From Clostridiales bacterium (GTDB lineage Bacteria; Bacillota; Clostridia; Oscillospirales; QAMX01): a stretch of DNA of 15,618 nt. The notes beneath the pieces are model-generated. The model had not been told where the DNA came from and searched no databases. It was given only the letters and a program-made list of their open reading frames with translations. Position numbers and translations under genes: made by a program. The stretch lies in contig JAAZBA010000032.1 in the NCBI GenBank assembly GCA_012514045.1, positions 1 to 15,618 of the forward strand, given 5' to 3'. This document shows positions 7,343-15,491 of this stretch, one piece after another (the first letter of the stretch is position 1; each line of letters begins with the position of its first letter).

Positions 7343-8139
7343 TTAAGGATATCACCTTAGGCCAGTATTTCCCCGGAGAAAGCGTAATCCACCGCATTGA
7401 CCCCAGAGTAAAGATAATTCTGACCTTGGCATATATTGTGATGCTGTTTGTAGCGAAAGGTCCCATCGGCTACGGAATATGTCTTGCCGCTCTTATCTAT
7501 ATGATAGCAGTGTCGAAGATATCGTTGAGGATAATCCTCAGAAGCATGAAGCCTCTGCTGTTCATCATAGTGTTCACTGCGATACTCAACATGTTCTACA
7601 TTCCGGGACGTATCCTTGTAGAGTTCTGGATACTCCGCATAACATATGAGGGCATTGAGACGGCGATTTACATGGCTTTGAGAATCGCTATGCTTATTTC
7701 CGGAACGTTTGTGCTCCTGACATACACCACATCTCCAATTATGCTCACCGACGGCATAGAGCATCTGCTAAACCCTTTAAAAAAGCTTAAGTTCCCGGTG
7801 CATGAGCTGGCTATGATGATGACCATTGCTCTTCGTTTTATTCCAACCTTAATCGAGGAAACAGACAAGATAATGAGCGCCCAAAAGGCGAGGGGCGCCG
7901 ACTTTGAATCGGGAAATCTTATAAACAGAGCGAGGGCGCTGGTGCCCATATTGGTGCCTCTGTTTATAAGCGCCTTCCGAAGAGCCGATGAGTTGGCGGT
8001 GGCTATGGAGTGCCGTTGCTACAGGGGGAGTGTGGGACGCACAAGGCTGAAGGTGCTGAAAATGCAGCCTCTTGACTATATCGCTATATGCGTATCATTG
8101 GTGCTGTGCGTCAGTATCATTCTGTCGGCGGTGATGTAG
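7339..8139 (+). CDS. ecfT: ECF transporter transmembrane scaffold EcfT
   Basis: EcfT is the membrane component that joins the two ATPases to an interchangeable substrate-binding S subunit. The 266 residues form several membrane helices (about 25-60, 70-90, 108-130 and 240-264) plus amphipathic coupling helices. The two ATPase-contacting motifs are visible: KARG (183-186), and a second one reading CRCYRG (225-230), where the first position is usually Ala. No S component lies beside it, as expected for a group II module shared by several S subunits elsewhere. It overlaps ecfA2 by 4 nt and truA starts 4 nt after it. Confidence 0.93.
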   Translation: MIKDITLGQYFPGESVIHRIDPRVKIILTLAYIVMLFVAKGPIGYGICLAALIYMIAVSKISLRIILRSMKPLLFIIVFTAILNMFYIPGRILVEFWILRITYEGIETAIYMALRIAMLISGTFVLLTYTTSPIMLTDGIEHLLNPLKKLKFPVHELAMMMTIALRFIPTLIEETDKIMSAQKARGADFESGNLINRARALVPILVPLFISAFRRADELAVAMECRCYRGSVGRTRLKVLKMQPLDYIAICVSLVLCVSIILSAVM

Positions 8140-8143
8140 CGCC

Positions 8144-8884
8144 ATGACACAGAACCACAAGCTCACGCTCTCGTATCTGGGCACACGATACCATGGCTGG
8201 CAGCGTCAGGAGAACGCCGTGACGATTCAGGGCATACTTGAGGACACGATTTCCTCTCTCGTCGGAGAAAAAACAAGCCTTATCGGCTGCGGACGCACAG
8301 ACGCGGGAGTTCACGCGAGAAACTATGTGGCAAACGGCAGGTTTAGCACATCGATCCCCCCGGAGAAGCTCCCTTTGGCTTTGAATGTCAGGCTTCCCGA
8401 GGATATTGTGGTACATTCCGATGAAATCGTGCCGGAGGAGTTTCACTCTGTATTTTCCTGCACTGAGAAAGAGTACACCTATTCTGTTTTCAACAACAGG
8501 ACGAGAAACCCATTTTTTAATGAAACCGCCGCCTTTGTACCCGTCCATTTGGACACGGAGAGCATGAAAGAGGCCTGCGGCTACTTCATAGGAGAGCATG
8601 ATTTCGCCTCTATGCGCAGCCTGGGCAGCAACGTAAAGACGACAATACGCAACGTATACCGCTGTGAAATAACCCGGGAGGGAGAGCTTATTAAGCTTCG
8701 GATAGCGGCAAACGGATTTTTATACAACATGGTGAGAACGATTGTGGGAACTCTTGTCTATGTGGGGCTGGGAAAACTCAAGCCTGAGGACATGGAATGG
8801 ATTCTCCGCTCGCTTGACAGAAAAAACGCAGGGCCTGTAATGGAAGCATGCGGACTCTGCCTCACGGGAGTCAAATACGAATAA
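8144..8884 (+). CDS. truA: tRNA pseudouridine(38-40) synthase
   Basis: TruA converts uridines 38-40 of the tRNA anticodon arm to pseudouridine. The 246 residues are of the usual length. The catalytic motif GCGRTDAGVHA contains the nucleophile Asp53, and the N-terminal YLGTRYHGWQRQ and late NGFLYNMVRTIVGTL motifs are diagnostic. The start ATG 8144 lies 4 nt after the ecfT stop, with a weak GGTGATG site inside ecfT. truA directly after ecfT is a well-known arrangement in Firmicutes, where the group is often next to ribosomal protein genes. Those are not present here on either side. Confidence 0.95.
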   Translation: MTQNHKLTLSYLGTRYHGWQRQENAVTIQGILEDTISSLVGEKTSLIGCGRTDAGVHARNYVANGRFSTSIPPEKLPLALNVRLPEDIVVHSDEIVPEEFHSVFSCTEKEYTYSVFNNRTRNPFFNETAAFVPVHLDTESMKEACGYFIGEHDFASMRSLGSNVKTTIRNVYRCEITREGELIKLRIAANGFLYNMVRTIVGTLVYVGLGKLKPEDMEWILRSLDRKNAGPVMEACGLCLTGVKYE

Positions 8885-8901
8885 TCCCGGAAAGGAAGCA
8901 T

Positions 8902-10113
8902 ATGAGATATACCATACGTCAGGAGGATAAGGAAGCAATTGTAAGGGACAAACGCATCGAGTTTGTCAAGCACGGGAGACGTACTGTGCTGTTGGCTATC
9001 CTTTTGACGGTAGTGCTCAGCCTCTATATCTTCCGCACCGATATGGTGGAGGCTTATACCTCCCTTATCACCCGCAACCAGATGGAGAGCGTGGAGGAGG
9101 CGGGGATAGATCGCATATATTTTGAGCCTGACAGCACAAACCTCTATTCTCTCTATAACTACAACCTGGCGGTGCTGAACCACGGCACATTGAAGCTTTA
9201 TACTCCCGCGGGAGGAGAACTTCTGTCGCTGCAGCTGGGGTTTTCACGTCCCGCCATTGAAACTGGCAAAGCTTACATAACAGCTTATGACAGAGGCAGC
9301 AACAAGGTCTATGTCACAGAACAGACCTCCCTCAAGAACACCATTGAGACAGAGGGGAGTATTATCTCCCTTTCCCAGAACAATGAGGGCTTTATCGCCG
9401 TAACAAGGGATGACGAATACTACCGCAGCGTTGTGGACGTTTACGACAATTCCCAGAAACTTGTTTACTGCTGGAAAACCTCGGACTACTACCTTTTGAG
9501 AACGGTTATATCTCCGGATTCAAAGCAGATAGCCGTCGCGGCACTGACTCAGAATGAAGGTGTTTTCCGCACAAAGATTATGTTCTTCCGTCTTGACAGA
9601 GAGGAATACGGCTCATCCTACTTTCTTGAAGGCTCCATCGCTACGGATATGTGTTTTCTTGACAACGACAACCTTTGCGTAATCGGAGACAGCAAAGCCG
9701 TTGTGGTGGATACGATCGGACTTGAGGTATCGTCTTACGATTTCGGTAGCGACGTGCTGAAGACCTGCGACACAGCTGAGGGATGCGCTGTTTTTGCTCT
9801 GTCTGACCGTACCAGCGGACTGGGCTCGAAACTTGTGTCCTTTTCTGCTGGATCGAAAGAGGCAAACGTCATATCCACCTACGACGCGGTGAGAAAGCTC
9901 TCCGTCTGCGGAAACTATATCGCCGCATTGTATACCCAAAGCGTGGAAATGTTCAATATCACTTTAAAGCCTTATGGACAGCCGGTGGAGGTTTATGGAG
10001 TGCGTGATCTGCTTGTAAGCGAGGACGGGAAGACACTGCTTATCTACTCCAGTGAAGCGGGCTATGTTGACCTTTTAACACCGTTTAGAAAAGCGCCGTC
10101 AGAAAACGGCTAA
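8902..10113 (+). CDS. DUF5711-like single-pass membrane protein with beta-propeller-like outer domain
   Basis: Function unknown. From ATG 8902 (preceded by GGAAAGGAAG) the protein has 403 residues: a basic cytoplasmic N-terminus of about 26 residues, one membrane helix at about 27-45, then a large outer domain. That domain has repeated beta-rich stretches such as VVDVYDNSQKLVYCWK, VISPDSKQIAVAAL and DLLVSEDGKTLLIYSS, which resemble WD40/propeller blades. A longer start at 8848 would lie inside truA and adds an unconserved-looking tail, so I reject it. I recognise it as resembling the DUF5711 family of Clostridia, from memory of the family and its position before cvpA. It may be a surface sensor or scaffold acting with the CvpA-like protein 24 nt downstream; that is inference from linkage only. 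Confidence 0.75.
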   Translation: MRYTIRQEDKEAIVRDKRIEFVKHGRRTVLLAILLTVVLSLYIFRTDMVEAYTSLITRNQMESVEEAGIDRIYFEPDSTNLYSLYNYNLAVLNHGTLKLYTPAGGELLSLQLGFSRPAIETGKAYITAYDRGSNKVYVTEQTSLKNTIETEGSIISLSQNNEGFIAVTRDDEYYRSVVDVYDNSQKLVYCWKTSDYYLLRTVISPDSKQIAVAALTQNEGVFRTKIMFFRLDREEYGSSYFLEGSIATDMCFLDNDNLCVIGDSKAVVVDTIGLEVSSYDFGSDVLKTCDTAEGCAVFALSDRTSGLGSKLVSFSAGSKEANVISTYDAVRKLSVCGNYIAALYTQSVEMFNITLKPYGQPVEVYGVRDLLVSEDGKTLLIYSSEAGYVDLLTPFRKAPSENG

Positions 10114-10137
10114 GAGACACAGGAACAGGAGAATGAA

Positions 10138-10872
10138 ATGACAAGTGCACTTTTAATTGACATAATCCTCATTGCGATTTTTTCCTATTTCGTCTATCTG
10201 GGGGCGAGAAACGGCTTTGTAAAGTCGGTGCTTATTCTTGTAGCCATGATTGCCGCCCTGACAGTGGCTTTCAGCGTGGTGAACGCTTGCTCGAATACCT
10301 TAGCGGACAAGTTTGTAACCCCCGCAGTGTCGAAGATTTTGGGAGAAAAAGCCGATGAAAAACTGGGGGATAGCGGAGACGAAGTCGCCTCAACTTTGGT
10401 ATCTGCTTCCGACAAGGTGGAGGGTATAGTAGAGGAGATTATCGACAAGGATAAGGAGAAAACCCCCGAGGAGATTCGTAAGGAGGAGGAGAGAAAGGCA
10501 AAAAAAGAGGAAATCCGCGACATGGATTCCCTCGTTCTGACTGTGTCCGACTTCATCGGCAGGATGCTGACAGCGTTTATTCTTCTTGTGCTGGTGTACG
10601 CTCTTGTAAGCGCTGTGCTGCGTGTGGCGATTGATCAGCTTACATTTATCAATAAAATCCCCATTATCGGCGCCATAAATGTGGGCTTCGGTATTGTTTT
10701 GGGGGCGATTTCAGGCTTTATTGCGGTCTGTGTCCCTGTTTGGGCGATATACACCTTCCTTCCCCAGCTTCTGAACGGTGAGTCTCTGTTCACCATAGAG
10801 GAGATGAGCAAAAGCAAGGTACTGGAGTTTGTGATAGAGAAGGTGCCTTTCCTAACTGGAAAAAGCGTTTGA
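10138..10872 (+). CDS. cvpA: CvpA-family membrane protein
   Basis: CvpA-family proteins are polytopic inner-membrane proteins named for a role in colicin V production in E. coli; their molecular job is unclear and includes envelope stress tolerance. The 244 residues begin with the typical LIDIILIAIFSYFVYLGARNGFVKS segment, split here as helix 5-22 and a conserved GxxxGF-like turn. A second helix lies at 29-50, then helices at about 141-158 and 173-198. Between the second and third helices is an unusually long hydrophilic insertion (about 65-128) with a Lys/Glu-rich, probably helical run at 103-128. AGGAG precedes ATG 10138. Its last 21 nt overlap the opposite-strand CPBP protease gene, and no terminator is visible. 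Confidence 0.82.
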   Translation: MTSALLIDIILIAIFSYFVYLGARNGFVKSVLILVAMIAALTVAFSVVNACSNTLADKFVTPAVSKILGEKADEKLGDSGDEVASTLVSASDKVEGIVEEIIDKDKEKTPEEIRKEEERKAKKEEIRDMDSLVLTVSDFIGRMLTAFILLVLVYALVSAVLRVAIDQLTFINKIPIIGAINVGFGIVLGAISGFIAVCVPVWAIYTFLPQLLNGESLFTIEEMSKSKVLEFVIEKVPFLTGKSV

Positions 10873-11439
10873 AGACAACAAAAGAGACAGAATATTGTTT
10901 ATGATATGGGCAAGCACGGAGGCGGAAATCCGCCCCGTCCGCAAGTACACGAACCCGAATACTATACCTGCCAACAACATGGCAGGCATTTTTATTAAGG
11001 GAGCATGGAAAAGGGAAAAGACAAAAGCCGCAATCAGCAACGAATACCCGGGCTTGAGCTTCCGGCGCAATGTTCCCTGAAGACCAGATCTGAAAAAAAG
11101 CTCCTCAGAAAGGGCGGGGAGCAGCCCACTCATAATTATATCCGAAAAGCTTAAGGTTACCGGTTCCGTCTCCGGGATACCGGCTGGGTAGAAAAGCGTG
11201 ATAACATATATAATTCCAAACCCCAGAACAAAGGAAAGCGCTCCAGAAAGAACACCAAGCGGAAGCGCTTTGCAAAGCTTCATCCTGTCCCTTTCGTACT
11301 CAGGGTAAAGTTTTAGAAGCAGCAGTCCCGCGAGGGCATAGAGCACGTACATATAAAGAGATGGCAGGAACTGTCTTGCCGCAAAAAGCAGAACTGTAAC
11401 CGATATAATAATCGCGATATGAATTATCCCTCGGGACAT
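10852..11439 (-). CDS. CPBP-family intramembrane metalloprotease
   Basis: A predicted multi-helix membrane protease of the CPBP (CaaX protease and bacteriocin-processing, Abi) family. The 195-residue form shows all three active-site motifs: EELFFR (111-116, the EExxxR motif), FSLFH with His144 (FxxxH), and HIINN (177-181, HxxxN). At least five hydrophobic segments surround them. Roles in the family range from bacteriocin self-immunity to processing of peptides or lipoproteins; none can be assigned here. The start is taken as ATG 11439, 2 nt after the M20 gene's stop and directly before the first membrane helix. It has no clear ribosome binding site, so reinitiation after the upstream gene is likely. 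ATG 11490 would add 17 residues overlapping that gene. Confidence 0.85.
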   Translation of the reverse strand: MSRGIIHIAIIISVTVLLFAARQFLPSLYMYVLYALAGLLLLKLYPEYERDRMKLCKALPLGVLSGALSFVLGFGIIYVITLFYPAGIPETEPVTLSFSDIIMSGLLPALSEELFFRSGLQGTLRRKLKPGYSLLIAAFVFSLFHAPLIKMPAMLLAGIVFGFVYLRTGRISASVLAHIINNILSLLLSSNAFSS

Positions 11440-11441
11440 AA

Positions 11442-12854
11442 TTATCTGAATTTGAGAACCCTGGGAACAATTCCCTCGGGGATAGGGCATATGTATTCGC
11501 TGCCGTTACGGCGGCAGGAGAGCTCTTCCTTCGCTTTGGTTATGATTTCGTCGCTCTCAAGTATATCCGCGGCGGCGCTGGCAAGCACTTTAGCGGCGCA
11601 GATCATGCCCTTGAAGCCGACGGAGCTTCCGGAACAGGATGTCATCTGCCAGGAGTGACTGGGAATGCCTATAGGCGCCGAGGCGATGTATATGCGAGCG
11701 GTGGGAATCATGCCGCTTACGTCACCCACATCGGTGGAGCCTCCACTGGCTCCTTCAATTTCCGGCGTATAGGGGTTCAGATAGGTGGCAAGGGATCCGG
11801 AAAAGCCTTCGGGAGCAGATTCCGGCACGACAGATCCTCCATAGCTCTCCGCCAGGGAGTCTGCAAAGGCGTGATCCGCGTCTTCAAACACAGGAGGACC
11901 TACAAGCTCAAGATTTTTGTAGAGTATGTCCGCCAGAGCTCGGTTGGGAATAACTTGGGAGCAAGCTTTCACGAAATCCACCTCCACAGTGGTGTCGGTC
12001 ATAAGTGCCGCTCCATGGGCAATGCGGTTTACTCTTTCGTAGAGGGCTTCCACCTCTTCAATTGTGGGGGCGCGCATAAGGTAGAGCACCTCCGCGTTGG
12101 ACTGCACCACATTGGGGGAGAAGCCGCCGGTGTCTGTGATAGCGTAGTGGATTCTGTGGGTGGTGGGGATATGCTCTCTCAGGAACTGGACGCCTATATT
12201 CATAAGCTCCACGCCGTCCAGGGCGGAACGTCCCTTTTCGGGAGCACCTCCGGCGTGGGAGGAGATTCCTCTGAAGCGGTACATAATCTGATAATTGGCC
12301 AGGGAAGAATCAAGCGCAACGGAGTTTGCATTGCCGGGATGCCAGTCGAGGGCAAAATCCGCCTTGGCGAATAACTTCTCCCTTGCCATAAAAGTCTTTC
12401 CAGAGCCGCCTTCCTCGGCGGGACAACCGAAATATATAATCTTGCCTCTGAGAAGCCCCTTCTCAATAGCTCGCTTTAGCGCTACAGCCGCTCCCAGGGA
12501 GCCTACTCCTAGAAGATTATGTCCGCAGCCGTGACCGGGTGCGCTGCTATCCGGGGGACTGTACTTCGCCTCCCCCGCTCTGTGGCCTAGCCCCGACAGA
12601 GCATCGTACTCACCAAGGAGAGCGCAGCAGGGAGAGCCTTCTCCGTAAGCTGCGGTAAAGGCGGTAGAAATGTTCGCGGCGTTTCTTGTTACGTTAAAGC
12701 CCTCCGCTTCAAGGAATGATGCGAGAGCCTCGGCAGATTTATGCTCATCAAAAGCCGTCTCTGCATATTCCCATATCCGGCGGGAAAGGGATATAAGGTC
12801 CGAAGAGAGAGAATCCACGGTATCAAACAGAAAAACCTTATCCAAAACAACCAT
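11442..12854 (-). CDS. M20-family amidohydrolase (AbgB-like)
   Basis: A zinc- or manganese-type aminoacyl amidase of the M20D group, which cleaves amide bonds of N-acylated amino acids or p-aminobenzoyl-glutamate. The 470 residues fit AbgB-like proteins. Metal-site motifs are GHGCGHN (107-113, with Cys110 and His112), the catalytic-type pair PAEE (145-148, Glu147/Glu148) and WHPG (171-174). The insert domain begins near ISSHAGGAPEKGRSALDG. Later motifs are GGSTDVGDVS and PSHSWQM. ATG 12854 has AAAAGGG immediately before it with no spacing. The in-frame TTG at 12845, nine bases from AAGGG, may be the true start, removing three residues. It is the first gene of a two-gene operon with the CPBP protease. 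Substrate not determined. Confidence 0.88.
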   Translation of the reverse strand: MVVLDKVFLFDTVDSLSSDLISLSRRIWEYAETAFDEHKSAEALASFLEAEGFNVTRNAANISTAFTAAYGEGSPCCALLGEYDALSGLGHRAGEAKYSPPDSSAPGHGCGHNLLGVGSLGAAVALKRAIEKGLLRGKIIYFGCPAEEGGSGKTFMAREKLFAKADFALDWHPGNANSVALDSSLANYQIMYRFRGISSHAGGAPEKGRSALDGVELMNIGVQFLREHIPTTHRIHYAITDTGGFSPNVVQSNAEVLYLMRAPTIEEVEALYERVNRIAHGAALMTDTTVEVDFVKACSQVIPNRALADILYKNLELVGPPVFEDADHAFADSLAESYGGSVVPESAPEGFSGSLATYLNPYTPEIEGASGGSTDVGDVSGMIPTARIYIASAPIGIPSHSWQMTSCSGSSVGFKGMICAAKVLASAAADILESDEIITKAKEELSCRRNGSEYICPIPEGIVPRVLKFR

Positions 12855-12877
12855 CCCTTTTTAAAAATACTGTGGCA

Positions 12878-12906
12878 ATTATAACACAGCGAGGGGAATA
12901 AAGCAA
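12878..12906 (-). promoter_or_regulatory. Promoter of the M20 amidohydrolase - CPBP operon
   Basis: On the minus strand TTGCTT (12906-12901) and a perfect TATAAT (12883-12878) are 17 bp apart. It lies just downstream of the terminator of the preceding minus-strand operon, which supports a new transcript starting near 12871. Confidence 0.75.
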
Positions 12907-12922
12907 GGCAAAAAAGATACAT

Positions 12923-12954
12923 AAAAAAGCCGCCGCGTTTATTAACGCAGCAGC
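12923..12954 (-). terminator. Rho-independent terminator after the murA operon
   Basis: On the minus strand an 11-bp stem (GCTGCTGCGTT, loop AATA, AACGCGGCGGC, with two G-U pairs) is followed by six U residues. It starts about 18 nt after the stop of the secreted-protein gene. This is the only convincing terminator in the window. Confidence 0.88.
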
Positions 12955-12972
12955 CTGTTAAATCAGTTATTT

Positions 12973-14031
12973 TCAGCCGATATACCAGAAATTTGCCTTG
13001 GGGACTGCATTTTTCGAGGGAGTGGCAAATACAACAGAGGAATCAGATGTCTCTCCCAGCTTTACAAACGAGTCGCCGGAGGAGAGAAGGGACTTCCATT
13101 CCTCTGCGCTCAGAGCAAGGATTTTTGCCTTCCCTGCATCGGACATGTATTCCGTTGTTATACATTCTAAGGTACGCTCCGTGACCTTGTAGTCATGGCT
13201 TGAGGTGTCGACTGAGGAGAACATGTAGACATAACCTGTCTCCGAACGGGCAATCCTTCCTGTTTCAAAAGCATTGTCGATGAGTGCTCGGGTTATCTCA
13301 GGGGACATATATGTGGTCCAGGAAATATTGCGAACCTCCATAGAAGCCCGATGCTTCTCACCGTTATGGGTATAGAGGGTGGAGTCGGAGTAGATCACGT
13401 AGATGTCGTCTCCCCGAACCGCTGTCACCGACTGGGTGGCGTAGTCCCAGGATACTGTATAACCAAAGGTTTCAAAGGTTTTCCTGATGGGGGACATGGT
13501 AATATCCTCGATGTCCAGACAGAAAGAGGAGAGCATAGTCTCCGCAACGGTCTCATCGCTTGGATAGAGGGGAGTAAACATACTCTCAATGGACTTGAGA
13601 GAGGTCGTCAGGCTGTCGTATCGCTTACCCGCCGCTGTGTTGCCGTATGTGTTTGTATAGGTGCGATAACCATAGGTCATGCCGTCCTGTACAAACAGAG
13701 GCGTTATGCCGCTTTCTTTTACCTTGTCGGTGAAGTTATCGTTTTCGATAACAAATAGAGTTACCACATTGAGCCTGACTCCGGAAACAGGACAGTTTTC
13801 GGGATAGAATACCACATTGAGCTGATACCGGAAGATGGAGCTTTTTGATTCATAGCCGTAAAGCTCGGTGTTCATAGTCCAGAGCTTCGGCATTCTGAAG
13901 GCAAAGTCGTAGTTGTTGTTAAAGTAGATGGTGTTTAGTCTCCCGTCGCTAACGGCAAAGGCCGGAAGGCTAAGTGCTAACGTCAGGAGTATCGCCACCA
14001 TTAAAACAGCAGTGCGCGTATACTTCTTCAT
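12973..14031 (-). CDS. Secreted protein with copper-amine-oxidase-N-terminal-like (stalk) domain
   Basis: Function unknown. The 352 residues start with a classical signal peptide: basic start MKKYTR, hydrophobic core at 8-22, and a likely cut after AFA at residue 26. There is no lipobox or membrane anchor, so export is predicted. Residues about 30-175 are a beta-rich region without a family I recognise. Residues about 183-258 (FETFGYTVSWDYATQ, then RGDDIYVIYSDSTLYTHNG) match the pattern of the Cu_amine_oxidN1 'stalk' domain, often found on secreted and wall-associated proteins of Firmicutes and not itself an enzyme. AAAGG lies before ATG 14031, and the gene begins 22 nt after the murA stop. 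The shared transcript with murA suggests a cell-wall role, as inference. Confidence 0.72.
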   Translation of the reverse strand: MKKYTRTAVLMVAILLTLALSLPAFAVSDGRLNTIYFNNNYDFAFRMPKLWTMNTELYGYESKSSIFRYQLNVVFYPENCPVSGVRLNVVTLFVIENDNFTDKVKESGITPLFVQDGMTYGYRTYTNTYGNTAAGKRYDSLTTSLKSIESMFTPLYPSDETVAETMLSSFCLDIEDITMSPIRKTFETFGYTVSWDYATQSVTAVRGDDIYVIYSDSTLYTHNGEKHRASMEVRNISWTTYMSPEITRALIDNAFETGRIARSETGYVYMFSSVDTSSHDYKVTERTLECITTEYMSDAGKAKILALSAEEWKSLLSSGDSFVKLGETSDSSVVFATPSKNAVPKANFWYIG

Positions 14032-14053
14032 TGATCAATACCTTTCTCAGCGG

Positions 14054-15355
14054 TCAGACGGAGGCTCCTAAGGAAGCTTCATCATTGTCTGCAACATTTA
14101 CGGTTACTATGTCTGCTCCCAGACTCCTGAGCTTGGGTATGAGATTTTCATAACCCCTCTCAATGTGCTCGATGCCGGATATTTCGGTAACACCCGTAGC
14201 TGCCATGCCCGCGATTACAAGAGCGCTTCCGGCTCTCAGGTCACATGCTTCAACAGGAGCGCCGGAAAGGGCTTTTACCCCTTCGATAACGGCGCTGGAT
14301 CCGTCTACCTGCACAATCGCGCCCATTCTCTTCAGCTCATCCATATACTTAAAGCGGCTTGGCCAGACCGTCTCGGTCATTACGCTTGTACCGTTGGCAA
14401 GACAGAGAAGCACAGCTGTCTGGGGATTCATATCAGTGGGATAGCCGGGGTAGGGGAGAATTGTGATATTGGTGCGGCTGAGCTCGCCGGTTCTGCGTAC
14501 CCTCACCGCGTCACCAAGATCCTCAACCTCAACGCCCATCTCCGCAAGCTTTGCGGAGATACAATCAAGATGCTTTGTGATAACATCGTTTATTATGATT
14601 TCACCGCCGCAGGCTGATACGGCAGCCATGTAGGTACCAGCTTCGATCTGATCGGGGATAATGGAATAGAAGCCGCTGCGGAGCTTTGATACGCCTCGAA
14701 TTTTGATGATGTCCGTTCCCGCACCCTTTATATCCGCACCCATGGTGTTGAGGAAGTTAGCCAGATCCACGATATGGGGCTCTTTTGCTGCGTTCTCAAG
14801 GTATGTCATACCCTTCGCTTTTACAGCGGCAAGCATGATATTCATGGTAGCGCCTACAGAACTTATATCAAAGAACACGCTGGAGCCGATAAGTCCATCG
14901 GGACACTCAGCGTGGAAGATACCGCTTCTTACGTCAACCTTTGCGCCAAGCTGCTCAAAGCCTTTGATATGCTGATCAATGGGACGCACGCCGCCGAAAT
15001 TGCAGCCGCCGGACAATGATACATGAGCCGCGCCGAAACGTCCGAGCAGAGAGCCCACGAAGTAATACGAAGCCCGTGTTTTCCTCGTCAGGTCATTAAA
15101 CAGAGCGTTGGTGGTGCGGATACCGGAACAGTTTATTTCAACGGTTTTGTCATTTATCAGTTTGACAGATGCGCCAAGCCTTCTTAAAATATTCAGATGA
15201 ACGGCGACGTCTCTTATCTTCGGAATATTCTCGATAACGCACGTCCCATCAACCAAAACGGCAGCCGATACTATCGCAAGCGCCGCATTTTTTGCACCGC
15301 TTACAGATACATTGCCATATAATGGCTTTCCGCCGTTAATTATATACTTTTCCAT
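14054..15355 (-). CDS. murA: UDP-N-acetylglucosamine 1-carboxyvinyltransferase
   Basis: MurA transfers enolpyruvate from phosphoenolpyruvate to UDP-N-acetylglucosamine, the first committed step of peptidoglycan synthesis in the cytosol; it is the fosfomycin target. From ATG 15355 the protein has 433 residues. It shows the N-terminal MEKYIINGG, Lys22-Asn23 in GAKNAALA, and the loop SLSGGCNFGGVRPID with Cys118. That Cys is the residue alkylated by fosfomycin, so the site is the sensitive Cys type rather than the resistant Asp type. GGAG lies about 7 nt upstream of this ATG. A reading frame open to 15424 would add 23 residues, but it would start at or before the predicted transcript start and is unlikely. 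It is the first gene of an operon with the secreted protein 22 nt downstream. Confidence 0.95.
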   Translation of the reverse strand: MEKYIINGGKPLYGNVSVSGAKNAALAIVSAAVLVDGTCVIENIPKIRDVAVHLNILRRLGASVKLINDKTVEINCSGIRTTNALFNDLTRKTRASYYFVGSLLGRFGAAHVSLSGGCNFGGVRPIDQHIKGFEQLGAKVDVRSGIFHAECPDGLIGSSVFFDISSVGATMNIMLAAVKAKGMTYLENAAKEPHIVDLANFLNTMGADIKGAGTDIIKIRGVSKLRSGFYSIIPDQIEAGTYMAAVSACGGEIIINDVITKHLDCISAKLAEMGVEVEDLGDAVRVRRTGELSRTNITILPYPGYPTDMNPQTAVLLCLANGTSVMTETVWPSRFKYMDELKRMGAIVQVDGSSAVIEGVKALSGAPVEACDLRAGSALVIAGMAATGVTEISGIEHIERGYENLIPKLRSLGADIVTVNVADNDEASLGASV

Positions 15356-15431
15356 ACAAATCTCCAAATACGCCAACATTTCGGCGTTCTTAATCGACCC
15401 TGCCGACTTGGCAAGCATACTCAAACAATGT

Positions 15432-15461
15432 ATTATAACATAAAAGCACTCAAAATGTCAA
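15432..15461 (-). promoter_or_regulatory. Promoter of murA
   Basis: On the minus strand TTGACA (15461-15456) and TATAAT (15437-15432) are perfect boxes with an 18-bp spacer. Transcription would start near 15425, giving a leader of about 70 nt before ATG 15355. The -35 box lies exactly 30 bp from the 44-bp repeat, the same distance as for lspA at the other edge. Confidence 0.82.
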
Positions 15462-15491
15462 CTATTAATTTCATTGAGCACAATATGCGCG

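Noticed and set aside
8848..8901. Longer start for the DUF5711-like gene
   Set aside because: It overlaps truA by 37 nt and lacks a ribosome binding site, while ATG 8902 has GGAAAGGAAG upstream.
11655..12374. 239-codon open frame on the plus strand opposite the M20 gene
   Set aside because: It is a Gly/His-rich antisense shadow of a well-supported gene, with no ribosome binding site or family resemblance.
15356..15424. Longer N-terminus for murA
   Set aside because: It would begin at the predicted transcription start with no leader, and MurA proteins typically begin MEKYIINGG as at 15355.
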